Source: Hyphomicrobiales bacterium (GTDB lineage: Bacteria; Pseudomonadota; Alphaproteobacteria; Rhizobiales; Rhizobiaceae). From it: a stretch of DNA of 47,676 bases. Under the pieces are notes generated by a model that made no database searches, was not told the origin of the DNA, and saw only the letters and a program-made list of their open reading frames with translations. Where the stretch lies: positions 290,632 through 338,307 of the forward strand of contig UBJR01000004.1 in the NCBI GenBank assembly GCA_900465675.1, given 5' to 3'. The stretch's first letter is position 1. Every line of letters begins with the position of its first letter. Positions 34,849 through 43,627 of the stretch are shown in pieces. The translations under genes were made by a program, and so were the position numbers.

Positions 34849-34909
34849 TACTATCCAGCCTCGGATCAGGGGCAGGGTGTCGCCGCTTCGGTGACGGTGT
34901 ATCAGAGTC

Positions 34910-36811
34910 ATGCGTATCGGGGAATATGCGCCGGGCGGCGCCATCGACCGCCTGCGAACAAATCACAGCCAGAATGACCGGGTCGTCCTTGAGGCTGAGG
35001 ACGATGAGCTTTTCCGTACAGAGGCTCGCGTTCTGCAGGAACTTGGCATCGGGAAACCGATGATCGCCGAGGCCGCCGGGTTGGCGCGGCAAAACGGGAC
35101 GACGATCGAGCAGGAACTGTTGTCCAGCGGCTGGATTCTTGCTGAGAACTATTATGCCGGATTGGCGCGGTTGCTCCGGCTGGAGTTTATCGACCGGCTA
35201 AATCCGGAACTCATTCACGACAGTGACGTCCTCGATACGCAGCTTATCGAGACCAAGGTTCTCAAGCTCCAATACCTGCCGCAGCATGCCCATGCGATCG
35301 TACCGCAAGCCCGGCAGATTCCAGCCCTGCAGGCACGGCTGGCCGCCCGCCCGGATTTGCGCGAGCAGCTGCTGATCACCACCCCGGCGGAGATGCGCAG
35401 GGCAATCTGGGAACGTGGCGCCCAGCGACGGGTAAAGCAGAGCGTCAATACGCTTTTCGAGCGTGACCCCGATGCAAGCGCGCGTATCGTGCTGCTTGGA
35501 AAGCAGGGTTTCATTGCCGGTGTAGCCGTGACGGCTCTTGCTGCTGGAATTCTGGCGAATGCCAATGTCTTGCTCATAGCGCATATCTTCGTTTCGCTAT
35601 TCTATCTGGCATCGATGCTGATCCGCTTCATGGCACTCAAGAAACCGGTGCCGCGTTTCAATCTCCGCACAGCGGATGGCGATCCGCTGCCTGTGTATAC
35701 GGTCATGGTCGGTCTCTACCGTGAGGCGGCGGTCGCCGAGCAGCTGATCACCTGCCTGAAGCGGTTGAATTGGCCGGTCTCGAAACTCGATATCAAGCTC
35801 GTCTGCGAGGCAGACGATCGCGAGACGATCGCAGCGTTGAAGGCGCAGGCACTCGGCACGCAATTCGAAATCATCGAGGTCCCGCCCGCCCGGCCGCGAA
35901 CGAAGCCGAAGGCGCTGAACTATGCACTGGCCTCGGCACGCGGCGAGTTGCTCGCCGTTTACGATGCCGAAGACCGGCCGCATCCGGACCAGCTGCGCGA
36001 GGCATATGCGACCTTCCGGGCGTCCCCTGATGACGTCGTCTGCTTGCAGGCGCCGCTGATCATCGCCAATGCCCGCGACTCCTGGATATCGGCTGCGTTT
36101 GCGCTCGAATATTCCGCGCTGTTCCGTATGCTGCTGCCGATGCTGGCACTGATGCGCCTGCCGATGCCGCTCGGCGGCACCTCAAACCACTTCAAGACCA
36201 GCATCCTGAAAGAAGCAGGCGGCTGGGATCCGCACAATGTCACCGAAGATGCCGACCTCGGCATGCGGCTTTACCGCAGGGGATATCGCTGCGGCGTGCT
36301 GAGCTCTCAGACGCTGGAAGACGCGCCCGTCACTGCCGCGACCTGGCTTCACCAGCGTACCCGCTGGTTCAAGGGCTGGCTGCAGACGTGGCTGGTGTTG
36401 ATGCGCGATCCCGCGCTGCTTATGCGGGAGATGGGCCTCGCGGGCTTTGCGGTGTTTCAGTTGCTGATCGCCGGAATGCTTTTGTCTGCGCTCGCGCATC
36501 CGTGGATGCTGTTCTTCATAAGCGCGGCTTTGCTCGACCTCGCCGAACGAAACAGTGCGAAAGATCTGGTCCACTGGATCCTGCTTGCGGTCGATAGCTG
36601 CAATGTCATCGCCAGCTACGTGCTTTTCGTCCTACTTGGGCGCAAGGCAATGACGCGCTGGGAGCGCCGGGCGCTCAGGCTGCGCTGGCTGGCATTGCCG
36701 CTTTATTGGCTGATGCTCTCGGCGGCTGCGTGGCGTGCCGTCTGGCAGCTTCGCAGCAATCCGTTTTTCTGGGACAAAACCCCGCACGTGCCCTGCCGGA
36801 AATCTGCATAG
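34910..36811 (+). CDS. GT2 membrane glycosyltransferase with T2SS-E-like N-domain
   Basis: Protein of 633 residues. Residues about 40-165 match the MshEN/GspE N-terminal fold (VLQELGIGKPMIAEAAGLARQNGTTIEQELLSSGWILAENYYAGLARLLRL), a domain known to bind cyclic di-GMP in some members. Two membrane helices follow at about 195-240. A family 2 glycosyltransferase is next, with the DD-type metal motif VYDAEDRP, TED (NVTEDADLG) and QRTRW at 482-486. C-terminal membrane helices complete the processive cellulose-synthase-like layout. It probably makes an exopolysaccharide under c-di-GMP control. No ribosome site is seen at the first ATG. Confidence 0.88.
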   Translation: MRIGEYAPGGAIDRLRTNHSQNDRVVLEAEDDELFRTEARVLQELGIGKPMIAEAAGLARQNGTTIEQELLSSGWILAENYYAGLARLLRLEFIDRLNPELIHDSDVLDTQLIETKVLKLQYLPQHAHAIVPQARQIPALQARLAARPDLREQLLITTPAEMRRAIWERGAQRRVKQSVNTLFERDPDASARIVLLGKQGFIAGVAVTALAAGILANANVLLIAHIFVSLFYLASMLIRFMALKKPVPRFNLRTADGDPLPVYTVMVGLYREAAVAEQLITCLKRLNWPVSKLDIKLVCEADDRETIAALKAQALGTQFEIIEVPPARPRTKPKALNYALASARGELLAVYDAEDRPHPDQLREAYATFRASPDDVVCLQAPLIIANARDSWISAAFALEYSALFRMLLPMLALMRLPMPLGGTSNHFKTSILKEAGGWDPHNVTEDADLGMRLYRRGYRCGVLSSQTLEDAPVTAATWLHQRTRWFKGWLQTWLVLMRDPALLMREMGLAGFAVFQLLIAGMLLSALAHPWMLFFISAALLDLAERNSAKDLVHWILLAVDSCNVIASYVLFVLLGRKAMTRWERRALRLRWLALPLYWLMLSAAAWRAVWQLRSNPFFWDKTPHVPCRKSA

Positions 36812-37081
36812 ACCGCCCGGGTCATTTGCCAGGCACGCATTGCTTGCCATCTTTTCTGTGGTTTGCCCCGCGGCGTTAGGGCAGCATTAAGCAATCTGGA
36901 TTCTTATCGCCGGCGACGACACCGGCCCCCTCCCGCCGCTTGCATGATGCGCGCTGTCGAGCCTCTCCGAGGTATTTCGGAATGCCGCAAGAACCGCAGC
37001 AGATTTCGCTGAGTTTCACACATTGATTTCAAACGCGCTGCGGCAAGCAACAGGCCGCGCCGAACGCAACGGGCTTTTTCC

Positions 37082-39100
37082 ATGCTCAAACATCTGAAAA
37101 TCCGGACCAAGATCCTTTCCGTCATCGCGCTTCTCGGCGTGATCACCGTCGCCGGTGTGGGATATATCATCTCCGAATTCCTCCGCGCTGACGCAAATTA
37201 CAGTGCCTTCATCGATCATGAGGCACTGGCGGCCATGCAGGGCTCGCGCGCAAGCGCCTCGCTGATTTCCTCTGTGCTTCAGACAACTACGCTCTCGAAC
37301 ATGAAGCCGGATACGCCTGCCTTCAAGACGGCTCTGTCGGTGCCCAGCAAGATCCCGCAGGCCCGCGACCGTCTGCAGCAGGCCTCCGATCTGGTTCCAG
37401 CGCGCAAGAGCGCGATCGATGAGCTCCTGAAGGGTATCGACGAAATCGAAGCCCTGTCGGCGAAAGTCGTCGAAGCTGGAAAATCCGGCGACATGACCAG
37501 CGCCCAATTGGCAGCTGTCATGATGACGACAAAGCTGAACGCCCTGACACCGAAAATGACCGCAAACAACGACGCGATGATGTCGATGCTCAACGACGGC
37601 GGCGATGCGCTCTCCGTTGCCGTTCGCACGCGGATCAACATCTGCCTCGCCGTCATTGCTGCATCGATCGCCGGTGCGATGGCGTTGGGCTTCTACATCG
37701 CCCAGGCAGGTATTGCCGGGCCGATGGTGCAGCTGCGCGAGCGCATGACGTTGCTTGCCGAAGGAGAGACGGAACGCGACGTGCCCGGCCTCGATCGTGG
37801 CGACGAAGTCGGCCAGATGGCAGCGGCACTTGCCGTCTTCCGCGACAACGCCCTCGAGCGCAAGCAGATCGAGGCGCGCGCCGAGAGCGAGCGCAATCTC
37901 AGCGACAACGAGCGCAGCCAGCGCGAAGCCGAAAAGATCCGCGAAGCCAACGAACTCGCCCGCACCGTGGACGAATTGGCAAATGGCCTGAAGCGCCTGT
38001 CATCAGGCGATCTCGTCGCCCATATCGAGACTCCTTTCCCGGAGCATCTCGAAGGCCTGCGCGCCGATTTCAACAGCTCCGTCAGCAAGCTCAACGGCAC
38101 GATGAATGCCGTCGGCGCCAATGCCCGCGCCATCGGCGCCGGTGCCAACGAAATCCGCTCCTCGGCCGACGAGCTGTCGCGCCGCACCGAACAGCAGGCG
38201 GCCTCCGTCGAACAGACGGCAGCAGCGCTCGAGCAGATCACCACAACGGTACGAGATGCCGCCCGCCGTGCTCAAGAAGCCAGTGAGCTGGTGACACGCA
38301 TGCGCAGCGGCGCCGAAAAATCCGGCGCCATCGTCCAGAAGGCGGTCGGCGCGATGCAGCAGATCGAGCAGTCGTCGGTGGAAATCGGCAACATCATCGG
38401 CGTCATCGACGACATCGCCTTCCAGACCAACCTGCTGGCCCTCAATGCAGGTGTCGAGGCGGCGCGTGCCGGTGAAGCCGGCAAGGGCTTTGCGGTCGTT
38501 GCCCAGGAAGTCCGTGAACTCGCCCAGCGTTCCGCCAATGCTGCCAAGGAAATCAAGGCGCTGATCACCAATTCCGGCACGCACGTGCAGACCGGCGTGG
38601 CGCTTGTTGGCGAGACCGGCAAGGCGCTGGATGCGATCGTCCAGGAGGTGCAGGAAATCAACCAGCACGTCCACGCGATCGCCGAGGCCGCGCGCGAACA
38701 ATCGACCGGCTTGCAGGAGATCAACACGGCCGTGAACACCATGGACCAGGGCACGCAGCAGAATGCTGCGATGGTCGAGGAAAGCACCGCCGCCAGCCAC
38801 AGCCTGGCAACCGAAGCGGCATCGCTGAACAACCTTCTTTCAGAGTTCAGGCTGACCGGAACCGGGGGCTTCGCCGCCGCTGCGCCCGCCTCACATTCCG
38901 CTCCCCGCCCGGCCGCAGCACCCCGCCCAGCACCGGCCCGCGCAGCCAACCCGCGCCCAGCCTCGATCCGCGTCGCCAACGAAGGAACCGCAAGGCCCGC
39001 CGCATCACCGGCGCGCGCACTCGGCCAGAAACTCGCCAGCGCCTTTGGCAAGAGCAGCCCGGCGGCGGAAAGCAAGGAAGCCGACTGGACAGAGTTCTGA
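37082..39100 (+). CDS. Methyl-accepting chemotaxis protein
   Basis: Chemoreceptor of 672 residues. A membrane helix at about 10-30 and another at about 183-205 flank a periplasmic four-helix ligand domain. A HAMP domain ([45 protein letters not shown]), a second HAMP-like segment and the MA signalling domain follow, with the hairpin tip [51 protein letters not shown] Pro/Ala-rich tail of about 60 residues ends in a Trp-Thr-Glu-Phe motif like the CheR-binding C-terminal pentapeptides. Thus it can be methylated and probably tethers the methyltransferase. Single gene with terminator behind; it marks the end of the conserved backbone. Confidence 0.95.
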   Translation: MLKHLKIRTKILSVIALLGVITVAGVGYIISEFLRADANYSAFIDHEALAAMQGSRASASLISSVLQTTTLSNMKPDTPAFKTALSVPSKIPQARDRLQQASDLVPARKSAIDELLKGIDEIEALSAKVVEAGKSGDMTSAQLAAVMMTTKLNALTPKMTANNDAMMSMLNDGGDALSVAVRTRINICLAVIAASIAGAMALGFYIAQAGIAGPMVQLRERMTLLAEGETERDVPGLDRGDEVGQMAAALAVFRDNALERKQIEARAESERNLSDNERSQREAEKIREANELARTVDELANGLKRLSSGDLVAHIETPFPEHLEGLRADFNSSVSKLNGTMNAVGANARAIGAGANEIRSSADELSRRTEQQAASVEQTAAALEQITTTVRDAARRAQEASELVTRMRSGAEKSGAIVQKAVGAMQQIEQSSVEIGNIIGVIDDIAFQTNLLALNAGVEAARAGEAGKGFAVVAQEVRELAQRSANAAKEIKALITNSGTHVQTGVALVGETGKALDAIVQEVQEINQHVHAIAEAAREQSTGLQEINTAVNTMDQGTQQNAAMVEESTAASHSLATEAASLNNLLSEFRLTGTGGFAAAAPASHSAPRPAAAPRPAPARAANPRPASIRVANEGTARPAASPARALGQKLASAFGKSSPAAESKEADWTEF

Positions 39101-39121
39101 GCAACGGGAAATCAAAACGTC

Positions 39122-39155
39122 AAATGAGCGGCTCCGGCCGCTCATTTCATTTTCA
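39122..39155 (+). terminator. Rho-independent terminator after the chemoreceptor
   Basis: Perfect ten-base stem AAATGAGCGG with CCGCTCATTT and loop CTCCGG, followed by a T-rich stretch (CATTTTCAGT), 21 bases after the stop codon. Confidence 0.85.
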
Positions 39156-39190
39156 GTGTAGAGAAGATTGGAGCGGGTGAAGGGAATCGA

Positions 39191-39218
39191 AATTAATCTA
39201 CAACATATTGTATTAATT
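39191..39218. repeat. Palindromic AT-rich site at the island edge
   Basis: Imperfect palindrome: outer arms AATTAA and TTAATT, inner arms TACAA and TTGTA, centre CATA, with two unpaired bases (TC) on the left. It lies between the chemoreceptor terminator and the first island gene and could be a regulatory or attachment site. Confidence 0.45.
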
Positions 39219-39345
39219 ACAGTATTTGGAAAGCAGGAAAATTATACCGCAACATTTACCGTTATAAGGTTTGGATGTTGTTGAACGTCGTTGCGCTGCC
39301 GGACGGTGTCAAATAGGTTCGTCTTTTAAGTCGAACGAGATAGCC

Positions 39346-40305
39346 ATGGCCAAGACTTCCAACCCGGTACCAGCCGAGCTGTTACAACTTTTCGACAAAT
39401 TCGCAGCTGAGGTCGAGGGCTACGGACTAGTAGACCGGCCTGATGACGAGCCTCCGTTTGGCTTTGTCAACCTCTTAGAGGAGTACGACGCGCCTGCCGC
39501 CATCGCCCTGCTGAATCAAAAAGCGCCCTCATTCTACGGCCACAAAGAGGCCACCTTTCATGCATTTTGCGCATGGGCCGTCGCCCCTTTAGAAGAGGAC
39601 GTACGTTTTGACTTCATTGGAATAGCTATCAAGGAATTGCTTGCGGAGGCTGAGCGAAAGGCTGCCAATCTAAATCTTGGCTCGAACACAGCGACCGACA
39701 TGATCGCCAGATATTACTTCGCAGGATCGCAATTTATTTGGAACATTTATACAGCGTTTCAGGGCGCAGCCAGCTTCCGGTCGTTTGGGTCTGGCGATTA
39801 CGTCGCTGAGCATCTCGCCCCATTAGAGGCCCAATTCAATTCAATCGTCAAATTGCTTACGTGCTTGCATTATGTCTCTTCGAATCGTGTGAACTCTCAC
39901 AAGAAACCCAGCGTGAATCTCGGAATGCGGTTTTTGGACAAGCTTCCCGGCCAACAAACGAGATCGTCTACAGCCGCTTATGAAATTTGGGGAGACATCA
40001 AAGACAATGCTGCACTCATTTACGCCGCTAGCTCGATCAAGGTAACGCCCACTGAGACGTTGCTTTCAGTGATATTGAAGGGCGAATTGAACTATTCGCG
40101 AGACTATCGCTTTTTTCGGACGTGGATCCGGCGTGCTAAATACTACTGCGATACGACGCTGTCCAAAATGTCCGAGGAGCTCTACGAAGCTAACTCTGTC
40201 CCGCTTGCTGGGGTCGAGCCACAAGAATTCAGCTTCACTTTAAAAGAGGAAGAACTTAAAATTGCCAACGACCTTATAAATAGGTCAATGAATTCAAAAA
40301 TTTAA
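39346..40305 (+). CDS. Unknown island protein (319 aa)
   Basis: No family recognised. The soluble product of 319 residues has no membrane segment or signal. It is mostly helical with aromatic-rich helices (MIARYYFAGSQFIWNIYTAFQGAASFRSF) and a C-terminal basic part (YSRDYRFFRTWIRRAKYYCDTT). There is no obvious catalytic motif. The start at 39346 (MAKTSNPV) is chosen because it follows a promoter-like AT-rich region and GAACGAGA; there is a longer in-frame extension of 25 codons. Its position just inside an island edge next to an AlpA-like gene makes it a typical cargo slot, for example for phage defence, but function is not inferred. Confidence 0.75.
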   Translation: MAKTSNPVPAELLQLFDKFAAEVEGYGLVDRPDDEPPFGFVNLLEEYDAPAAIALLNQKAPSFYGHKEATFHAFCAWAVAPLEEDVRFDFIGIAIKELLAEAERKAANLNLGSNTATDMIARYYFAGSQFIWNIYTAFQGAASFRSFGSGDYVAEHLAPLEAQFNSIVKLLTCLHYVSSNRVNSHKKPSVNLGMRFLDKLPGQQTRSSTAAYEIWGDIKDNAALIYAASSIKVTPTETLLSVILKGELNYSRDYRFFRTWIRRAKYYCDTTLSKMSEELYEANSVPLAGVEPQEFSFTLKEEELKIANDLINRSMNSKI

Positions 40306-40409
40306 AGTGTCCAGTCAGGCGCGGAGTGTCCGCGCTTTGTAGGACAAATTATCTCCCTTCCAGTTTTGAGCCACCTTTCTCCCGTCAAGTTCAACGATCG
40401 GAGTTAAAG

Positions 40410-40622
40410 ATGAACTACAACGACCATCGCCTCCCACCCGGAGGCTATGCCCGCCTCGATGACTTTGTCGGGAAGGGTAAGTTAATCCCAGTTAGTAGAT
40501 CGACATGGTACGCTTGGGTAAAGTCCGGAAAGGCAATCGCGCCGACCCGTATCGGTCCACGCACGAGCGTTTACTCGGTTGAAGCAATCACGGCTTTCGT
40601 TTCCTCGTTTGAGGAGAAATAG
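40410..40622 (+). CDS. AlpA/excisionase-like DNA-binding protein
   Basis: Protein of 70 residues with a winged or MerR-like helix-turn-helix: GYARLDDFVGKGKLIPVSRSTWYAWVKSGKAIAPTRIGPRTSVYSVEAITAFV. This is the pattern of AlpA and prophage excisionase regulators, which bind DNA near att sites or activate integrase genes. The ATG at 40410 follows GGAG at six bases. It lies immediately upstream of two unknown genes (2-base gap to the next) that are therefore probably part of the same transcript. Confidence 0.82.
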   Translation: MNYNDHRLPPGGYARLDDFVGKGKLIPVSRSTWYAWVKSGKAIAPTRIGPRTSVYSVEAITAFVSSFEEK

Positions 40623-40624
40623 GG

Positions 40625-41032
40625 ATGTGTGATAATGATGGATTCGATGACGACAGCTACGCCGCTTATGCTTATTGCCAAGATCGAGCAGAAGCTGCCG
40701 AACGGCTAACTGCGTTCTTAAATCTGCGCCTCGATGAACTGACTGAGATCGAAAAGGCGCTTATCCCATTGAAAAAGCGAGAGGCCTTCAAGAAGATCGG
40801 GGCCATAGCGGACGCCATCAAAAGCTGGCCCGCCGAGTACTCGCTCGATCTTTCGGAAGACCAAGTTGATGCCCTGTTAGCTATTGCGAAGCACTGGCTT
40901 AAAATTCTGAAACAGGCAGTTAGGGAAGGTCAACGCGACGTCACCACTGCAAAGATGGCGCTTTCAAAAATCGACGCTTTGCTTCAAACCGAGCTTGGTA
41001 AAATAGACGGGTATCGCAGGTGCGACCAATGA
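40625..41032 (+). CDS. Unknown helical protein (135 aa)
   Basis: Soluble protein of 135 residues, acidic at the N-terminus (CDNDGFDDDSYAAYAYCQDRAEAAERL) and then helical (EIEKALIPLKKREAFKKIGAIADAIKSW, ALLAIAKHWLKILKQAVREGQ). Family not recognised. It starts two bases after the AlpA-like gene and its stop TGA overlaps the next ATG (ATGA), so the three genes are translationally coupled. It may be an accessory factor for the following protein. Confidence 0.7.
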   Translation: MCDNDGFDDDSYAAYAYCQDRAEAAERLTAFLNLRLDELTEIEKALIPLKKREAFKKIGAIADAIKSWPAEYSLDLSEDQVDALLAIAKHWLKILKQAVREGQRDVTTAKMALSKIDALLQTELGKIDGYRRCDQ

Positions 41033-41730
41033 CCGCGCCGAGTTGGACGACTGACTGGCCCAAGGATGATGAAGAAAAATCGGACAATCCGATTCTTCGT
41101 GAGCTCGATGACGTTAAGAGCACCCTGCTCGGCCTTGATCGAGCGCATCGCGTAGCCTTGAATGAGCAAATCGTGAGAGCTTGCGTGATCGGGACGAAGC
41201 TCCGACACGACTGGTTCAATTGGTTGAAATTTATCGAAGACGAAGGCTGGCGCGGAATGACGGCGCCAAAAGACACAGTAAAGCACCGGAATGATGCCGT
41301 CCGTCACGTATTGCGTTGGGTATGCGGATCCTCACCTCCGGGTCGCAAACGTGCGAGCTTCTACTATCGGGCCGTCGATGTGCTGCTTTCGAAAGGCGTC
41401 AAGGCGGAAGACCTTTTGGCCGAGCTCAACAAGCCCGGTCAGCGACTTCGGGTTCTTGCTACGAGGCATGCCGAAAAAAAGAGAGCCGCAGGTACCAAAC
41501 CAAAGAGCTTGTCTCACGATTTCGCGCCTAGAAAGCAGGGGAAGCGGTGGGTCATGCCAGTCCATGTGGAATTCGACCGCGAGCCAAGTAGCCTTATAGG
41601 GCTCGCGGGCGATGACCATAATCCGTTCACTATGAGGGGATGCATCGAAAAGCTCGACTCTCCCAACAAGCTGAGGGTTCTGGCTTGGTCATTCAAGTTC
41701 GACTTCGAAGATGAGGCTAAAGATCGGTGA
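41029..41730 (+). CDS. Unknown island protein (233 aa)
   Basis: Soluble basic protein of 233 residues. The region LDRAHRVALNEQIVRACVIGTKLRHDWFNWLKFIEDEGWRGMTAPKDTVKHRNDAVRHVLRW recalls DUF3102-like DNA-associated phage or plasmid proteins in spacing, but the match is too weak to name. The C-terminal part has KKRAAGTKPKSLSHDFAPRKQGKRWVM, basic and possibly nucleic-acid-binding. The ATG at 41029 overlaps the previous stop; a GTG nine bases earlier (41020) is an alternative. It is convergent with the Rep-like gene, which ends in the next base. Confidence 0.7.
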   Translation: MTAPSWTTDWPKDDEEKSDNPILRELDDVKSTLLGLDRAHRVALNEQIVRACVIGTKLRHDWFNWLKFIEDEGWRGMTAPKDTVKHRNDAVRHVLRWVCGSSPPGRKRASFYYRAVDVLLSKGVKAEDLLAELNKPGQRLRVLATRHAEKKRAAGTKPKSLSHDFAPRKQGKRWVMPVHVEFDREPSSLIGLAGDDHNPFTMRGCIEKLDSPNKLRVLAWSFKFDFEDEAKDR

Positions 41731-42267
41731 TCAGCGTTTAGCCGGCAGAATCAGAATGTCACCCGGGTCGATGCGATGCCGTTCCACCGACTTCAACACG
41801 TAACCGGTGGCTTTCTCCGGCGTCTCCCTGATCATTTCAACATGAATATTCGTGAGTGGGCTACGACGTAGCAGCGTAGCCCGCTCACGGTCCACCATAT
41901 CAGCGAGGTTCATCGGTGAACGAGTCCTTGGCGGCAGCAGGAACATCGATCCGAAGTGCATGCCTTCGTTGTTGTTGGCGCCGGGCGTCTTGGCGATTTT
42001 GGATTTCACGGACTTGGTGACCTTCCAATCCACGCAGCCAATCAGAAACGGCATATTTTCGGTGGGCATCCGCTTCGGATGATTGTGAAATCTAGTCAGC
42101 AGGTATGCGTAGATGCGTGCGACCTCGCGGTAGATCTGCTGCTGCCGTGCAGCCTGTGATCCGTTGAGTTCTTTGAACATGATTGTCAGCATGGATGGTT
42201 CAAAGTCTCTGTCGACATACTCGCATACCCAGTTCTGGTAGGCCTTGAGTTGATCCTGTGTGTTCAC
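41731..42267 (-). CDS. Rep-like protein with degenerate HUH motif
   Basis: Protein of 178 residues. The order of segments resembles rolling-circle Rep (HUH) nucleases: MLTIMFKELNG near residue 27 (motif I-like), GMHFGSMFLLPP at about 103-112 (the HUH strand, with only one His, His104, where two are usual) and GYVLKSV at 155-161 (Tyr156 and Lys159 in a YxxK arrangement). This reading is an inference; the missing second His suggests a divergent or inactive copy. It starts with GTG and has AGGAG six bases upstream. It is the only minus-strand gene in this part of the island and is divergent from the promoter at 42554. Confidence 0.55.
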   Translation of the reverse strand: MNTQDQLKAYQNWVCEYVDRDFEPSMLTIMFKELNGSQAARQQQIYREVARIYAYLLTRFHNHPKRMPTENMPFLIGCVDWKVTKSVKSKIAKTPGANNNEGMHFGSMFLLPPRTRSPMNLADMVDRERATLLRRSPLTNIHVEMIRETPEKATGYVLKSVERHRIDPGDILILPAKR

Positions 42268-42646
42268 CTGTATCTCCTGTTACTGTGCGATTCACCGTGT
42301 CAGTGTCTGTCAGGCACACCTCGCCATATGCTCGGCCTCTCGACCGTTCATCGCGTAGCTTGGAGTAGGCTCCGGTTCCGCGTGGCGTTTCCCCGTCGGC
42401 CGGTGACCTACAAATGTATTGGCATGCCACCCCTGTTTTACCGCCGCCTTGTGCGTGCTCTGGCGGACCGTGGCTTAGTCCTACGGGCTCGAGAGAAGTC
42501 GAGCGCACGATGATCTCATACGGGTGCAGGCTGGGCATTATATCAACCTTAAATTGACATTCTTGATTTGTTCTGTTATAACATACTGGCGACAGGCGGT
42601 GCCTATGCCCAGTCGTCGCAATCCTCTCACCTCGGAGAAAAATTCG
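42268..42646. other. Divergent intergenic region, 379 bases
   Basis: Gap between the Rep-like gene and the next plus-strand gene. It holds an inverted repeat GCTCGA-GAGAAG-TCGAGC at 42487-42504 and a near-consensus promoter at 42554-42582. Open frames on both strands cross it but have no ribosome sites and no protein-like character. A replication or regulatory role would fit the neighbouring Rep-like gene. Confidence 0.5.
42554..42582 (+). promoter_or_regulatory. Near-consensus sigma-70 promoter
   Basis: TTGACA and TATAAC separated by exactly 17 bases, about 65 bases before the ATG at 42647. It is the strongest promoter-like sequence seen in the window. Confidence 0.75.
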
Positions 42647-43228
42647 ATGACAAACGCCACCGCGCTTGCTGTTGGTACTGTTAGCCTACCCCACCCCATC
42701 ATCATTCTTGGCCGCGATGATAGCGGCAAAGCGCATGCGTCGTTCTTTCCGGCAGTTGACGCCCAGCCGGCATCTCGCGCTGCCAGCCTGATGGGTATGC
42801 TGTCGCTCCGCGCCGACAATGATGCTGTGCGCGCCCTGCTGCCGAAGCTACCCAAGGGCAAGCTGTTCGACAGCGGCAAGGCGTTCGTCCCCTTCGTCAA
42901 ACAGGAACTGTATCAGCAGATCGCGACCCACCTTCCTGAAGCCGACCGCGCTCGGGCAGAGGAAATTCGAGTTGCGCCCGAGCAGAAGCCTGCAGAAGCC
43001 CAGCACCCGGTCAAACCGAGCAACCTGCCGGAAGACTGGTCAAAGCTCGCGGTCGGTAGCTTGGTGCTTGCCACCGACGATCCACTCGACGGGTGGTATG
43101 AGGCCACGGTCATCGAGCTTCTGCCTGACGATGTGGTGCGCCTTCAGTGGCGTCACTACCTCGACCTGCCGCCTTTCAATCGACGCGTAGAAGACGTGGC
43201 CTTACTGCACCCCTCGGTGAAGCTTTGA
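42647..43228 (+). CDS. Unknown protein with SH3/Tudor-like C-terminus (193 aa)
   Basis: Protein of 193 residues. The N-terminal half (IIILGRDDSGKAHASFFPAVDAQPASRAASLMGM) and the middle helical part are unfamiliar. The last 60 residues (KLAVGSLVLATDDPLDGWYEATVIELLPDDVVRLQWRHYLDLPPFNRRVEDVALLHP) have the small beta-barrel pattern of SH3/Tudor-like domains. The start at 42647 follows GGAGA at eight bases; upstream in-frame codons exist but lack a site. A near-consensus promoter drives it. The DUF3768 gene is 25 bases downstream. Confidence 0.7.
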   Translation: MTNATALAVGTVSLPHPIIILGRDDSGKAHASFFPAVDAQPASRAASLMGMLSLRADNDAVRALLPKLPKGKLFDSGKAFVPFVKQELYQQIATHLPEADRARAEEIRVAPEQKPAEAQHPVKPSNLPEDWSKLAVGSLVLATDDPLDGWYEATVIELLPDDVVRLQWRHYLDLPPFNRRVEDVALLHPSVKL

Positions 43229-43252
43229 GCGGGCTCGATGCGGAGCGTGCGT

Positions 43253-43609
43253 ATGAGCCAGTCGCCCAGTGAACAGGAGGCCGCCGAACACGCGGCCACC
43301 ATTCGCAGCTTGAACGACGCCTTCAGGCGCAACCCCACAGTAGGCAGGGTGGTCATCACTCCCGGTGTCGATGCGCTACAGCATGGTGAGCGTACAAGGC
43401 TGTTGTTGTCGGTCGTCGGCTTTGATGCTTTTGATGCGGGCAACGACCCGTACAACCAGCATGACTTCGGTGCCATCGACCAGGACGGCCTGACCTACTT
43501 CTGGAAAATCGACTACTACGATCCCGACTTCGACATGGGGTCAGCTGACCCGGCCAACCCTGACATCACGCGGCGGGTGCTCACAGTGATGCGGGCGGAT
43601 GAGTACTGA
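43253..43609 (+). CDS. DUF3768 protein
   Basis: Small protein of 118 residues with the DUF3768 signature: IRSLNDAFRRNPTVGRVVITPGV, then NDPYNQHDFGAIDQDGLTYFWKIDYYDPD. This family occurs mainly on alphaproteobacterial plasmids and islands; no function is known. The ATG at 43253 follows GGAG at six bases and is preferred to the ATG five codons upstream. It belongs to the same transcript as the preceding gene. Confidence 0.9.
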   Translation: MSQSPSEQEAAEHAATIRSLNDAFRRNPTVGRVVITPGVDALQHGERTRLLLSVVGFDAFDAGNDPYNQHDFGAIDQDGLTYFWKIDYYDPDFDMGSADPANPDITRRVLTVMRADEY

Positions 43610-43627
43610 TGGTGATCGAAGTCACCA

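Noticed and set aside
42200..42538. Minus-strand open frame (112 codons) upstream of the Rep-like gene
   Set aside because: It overlaps the Rep-like gene start and the divergent regulatory gap; no ribosome site, Gly/Thr/Arg-rich shadow composition.
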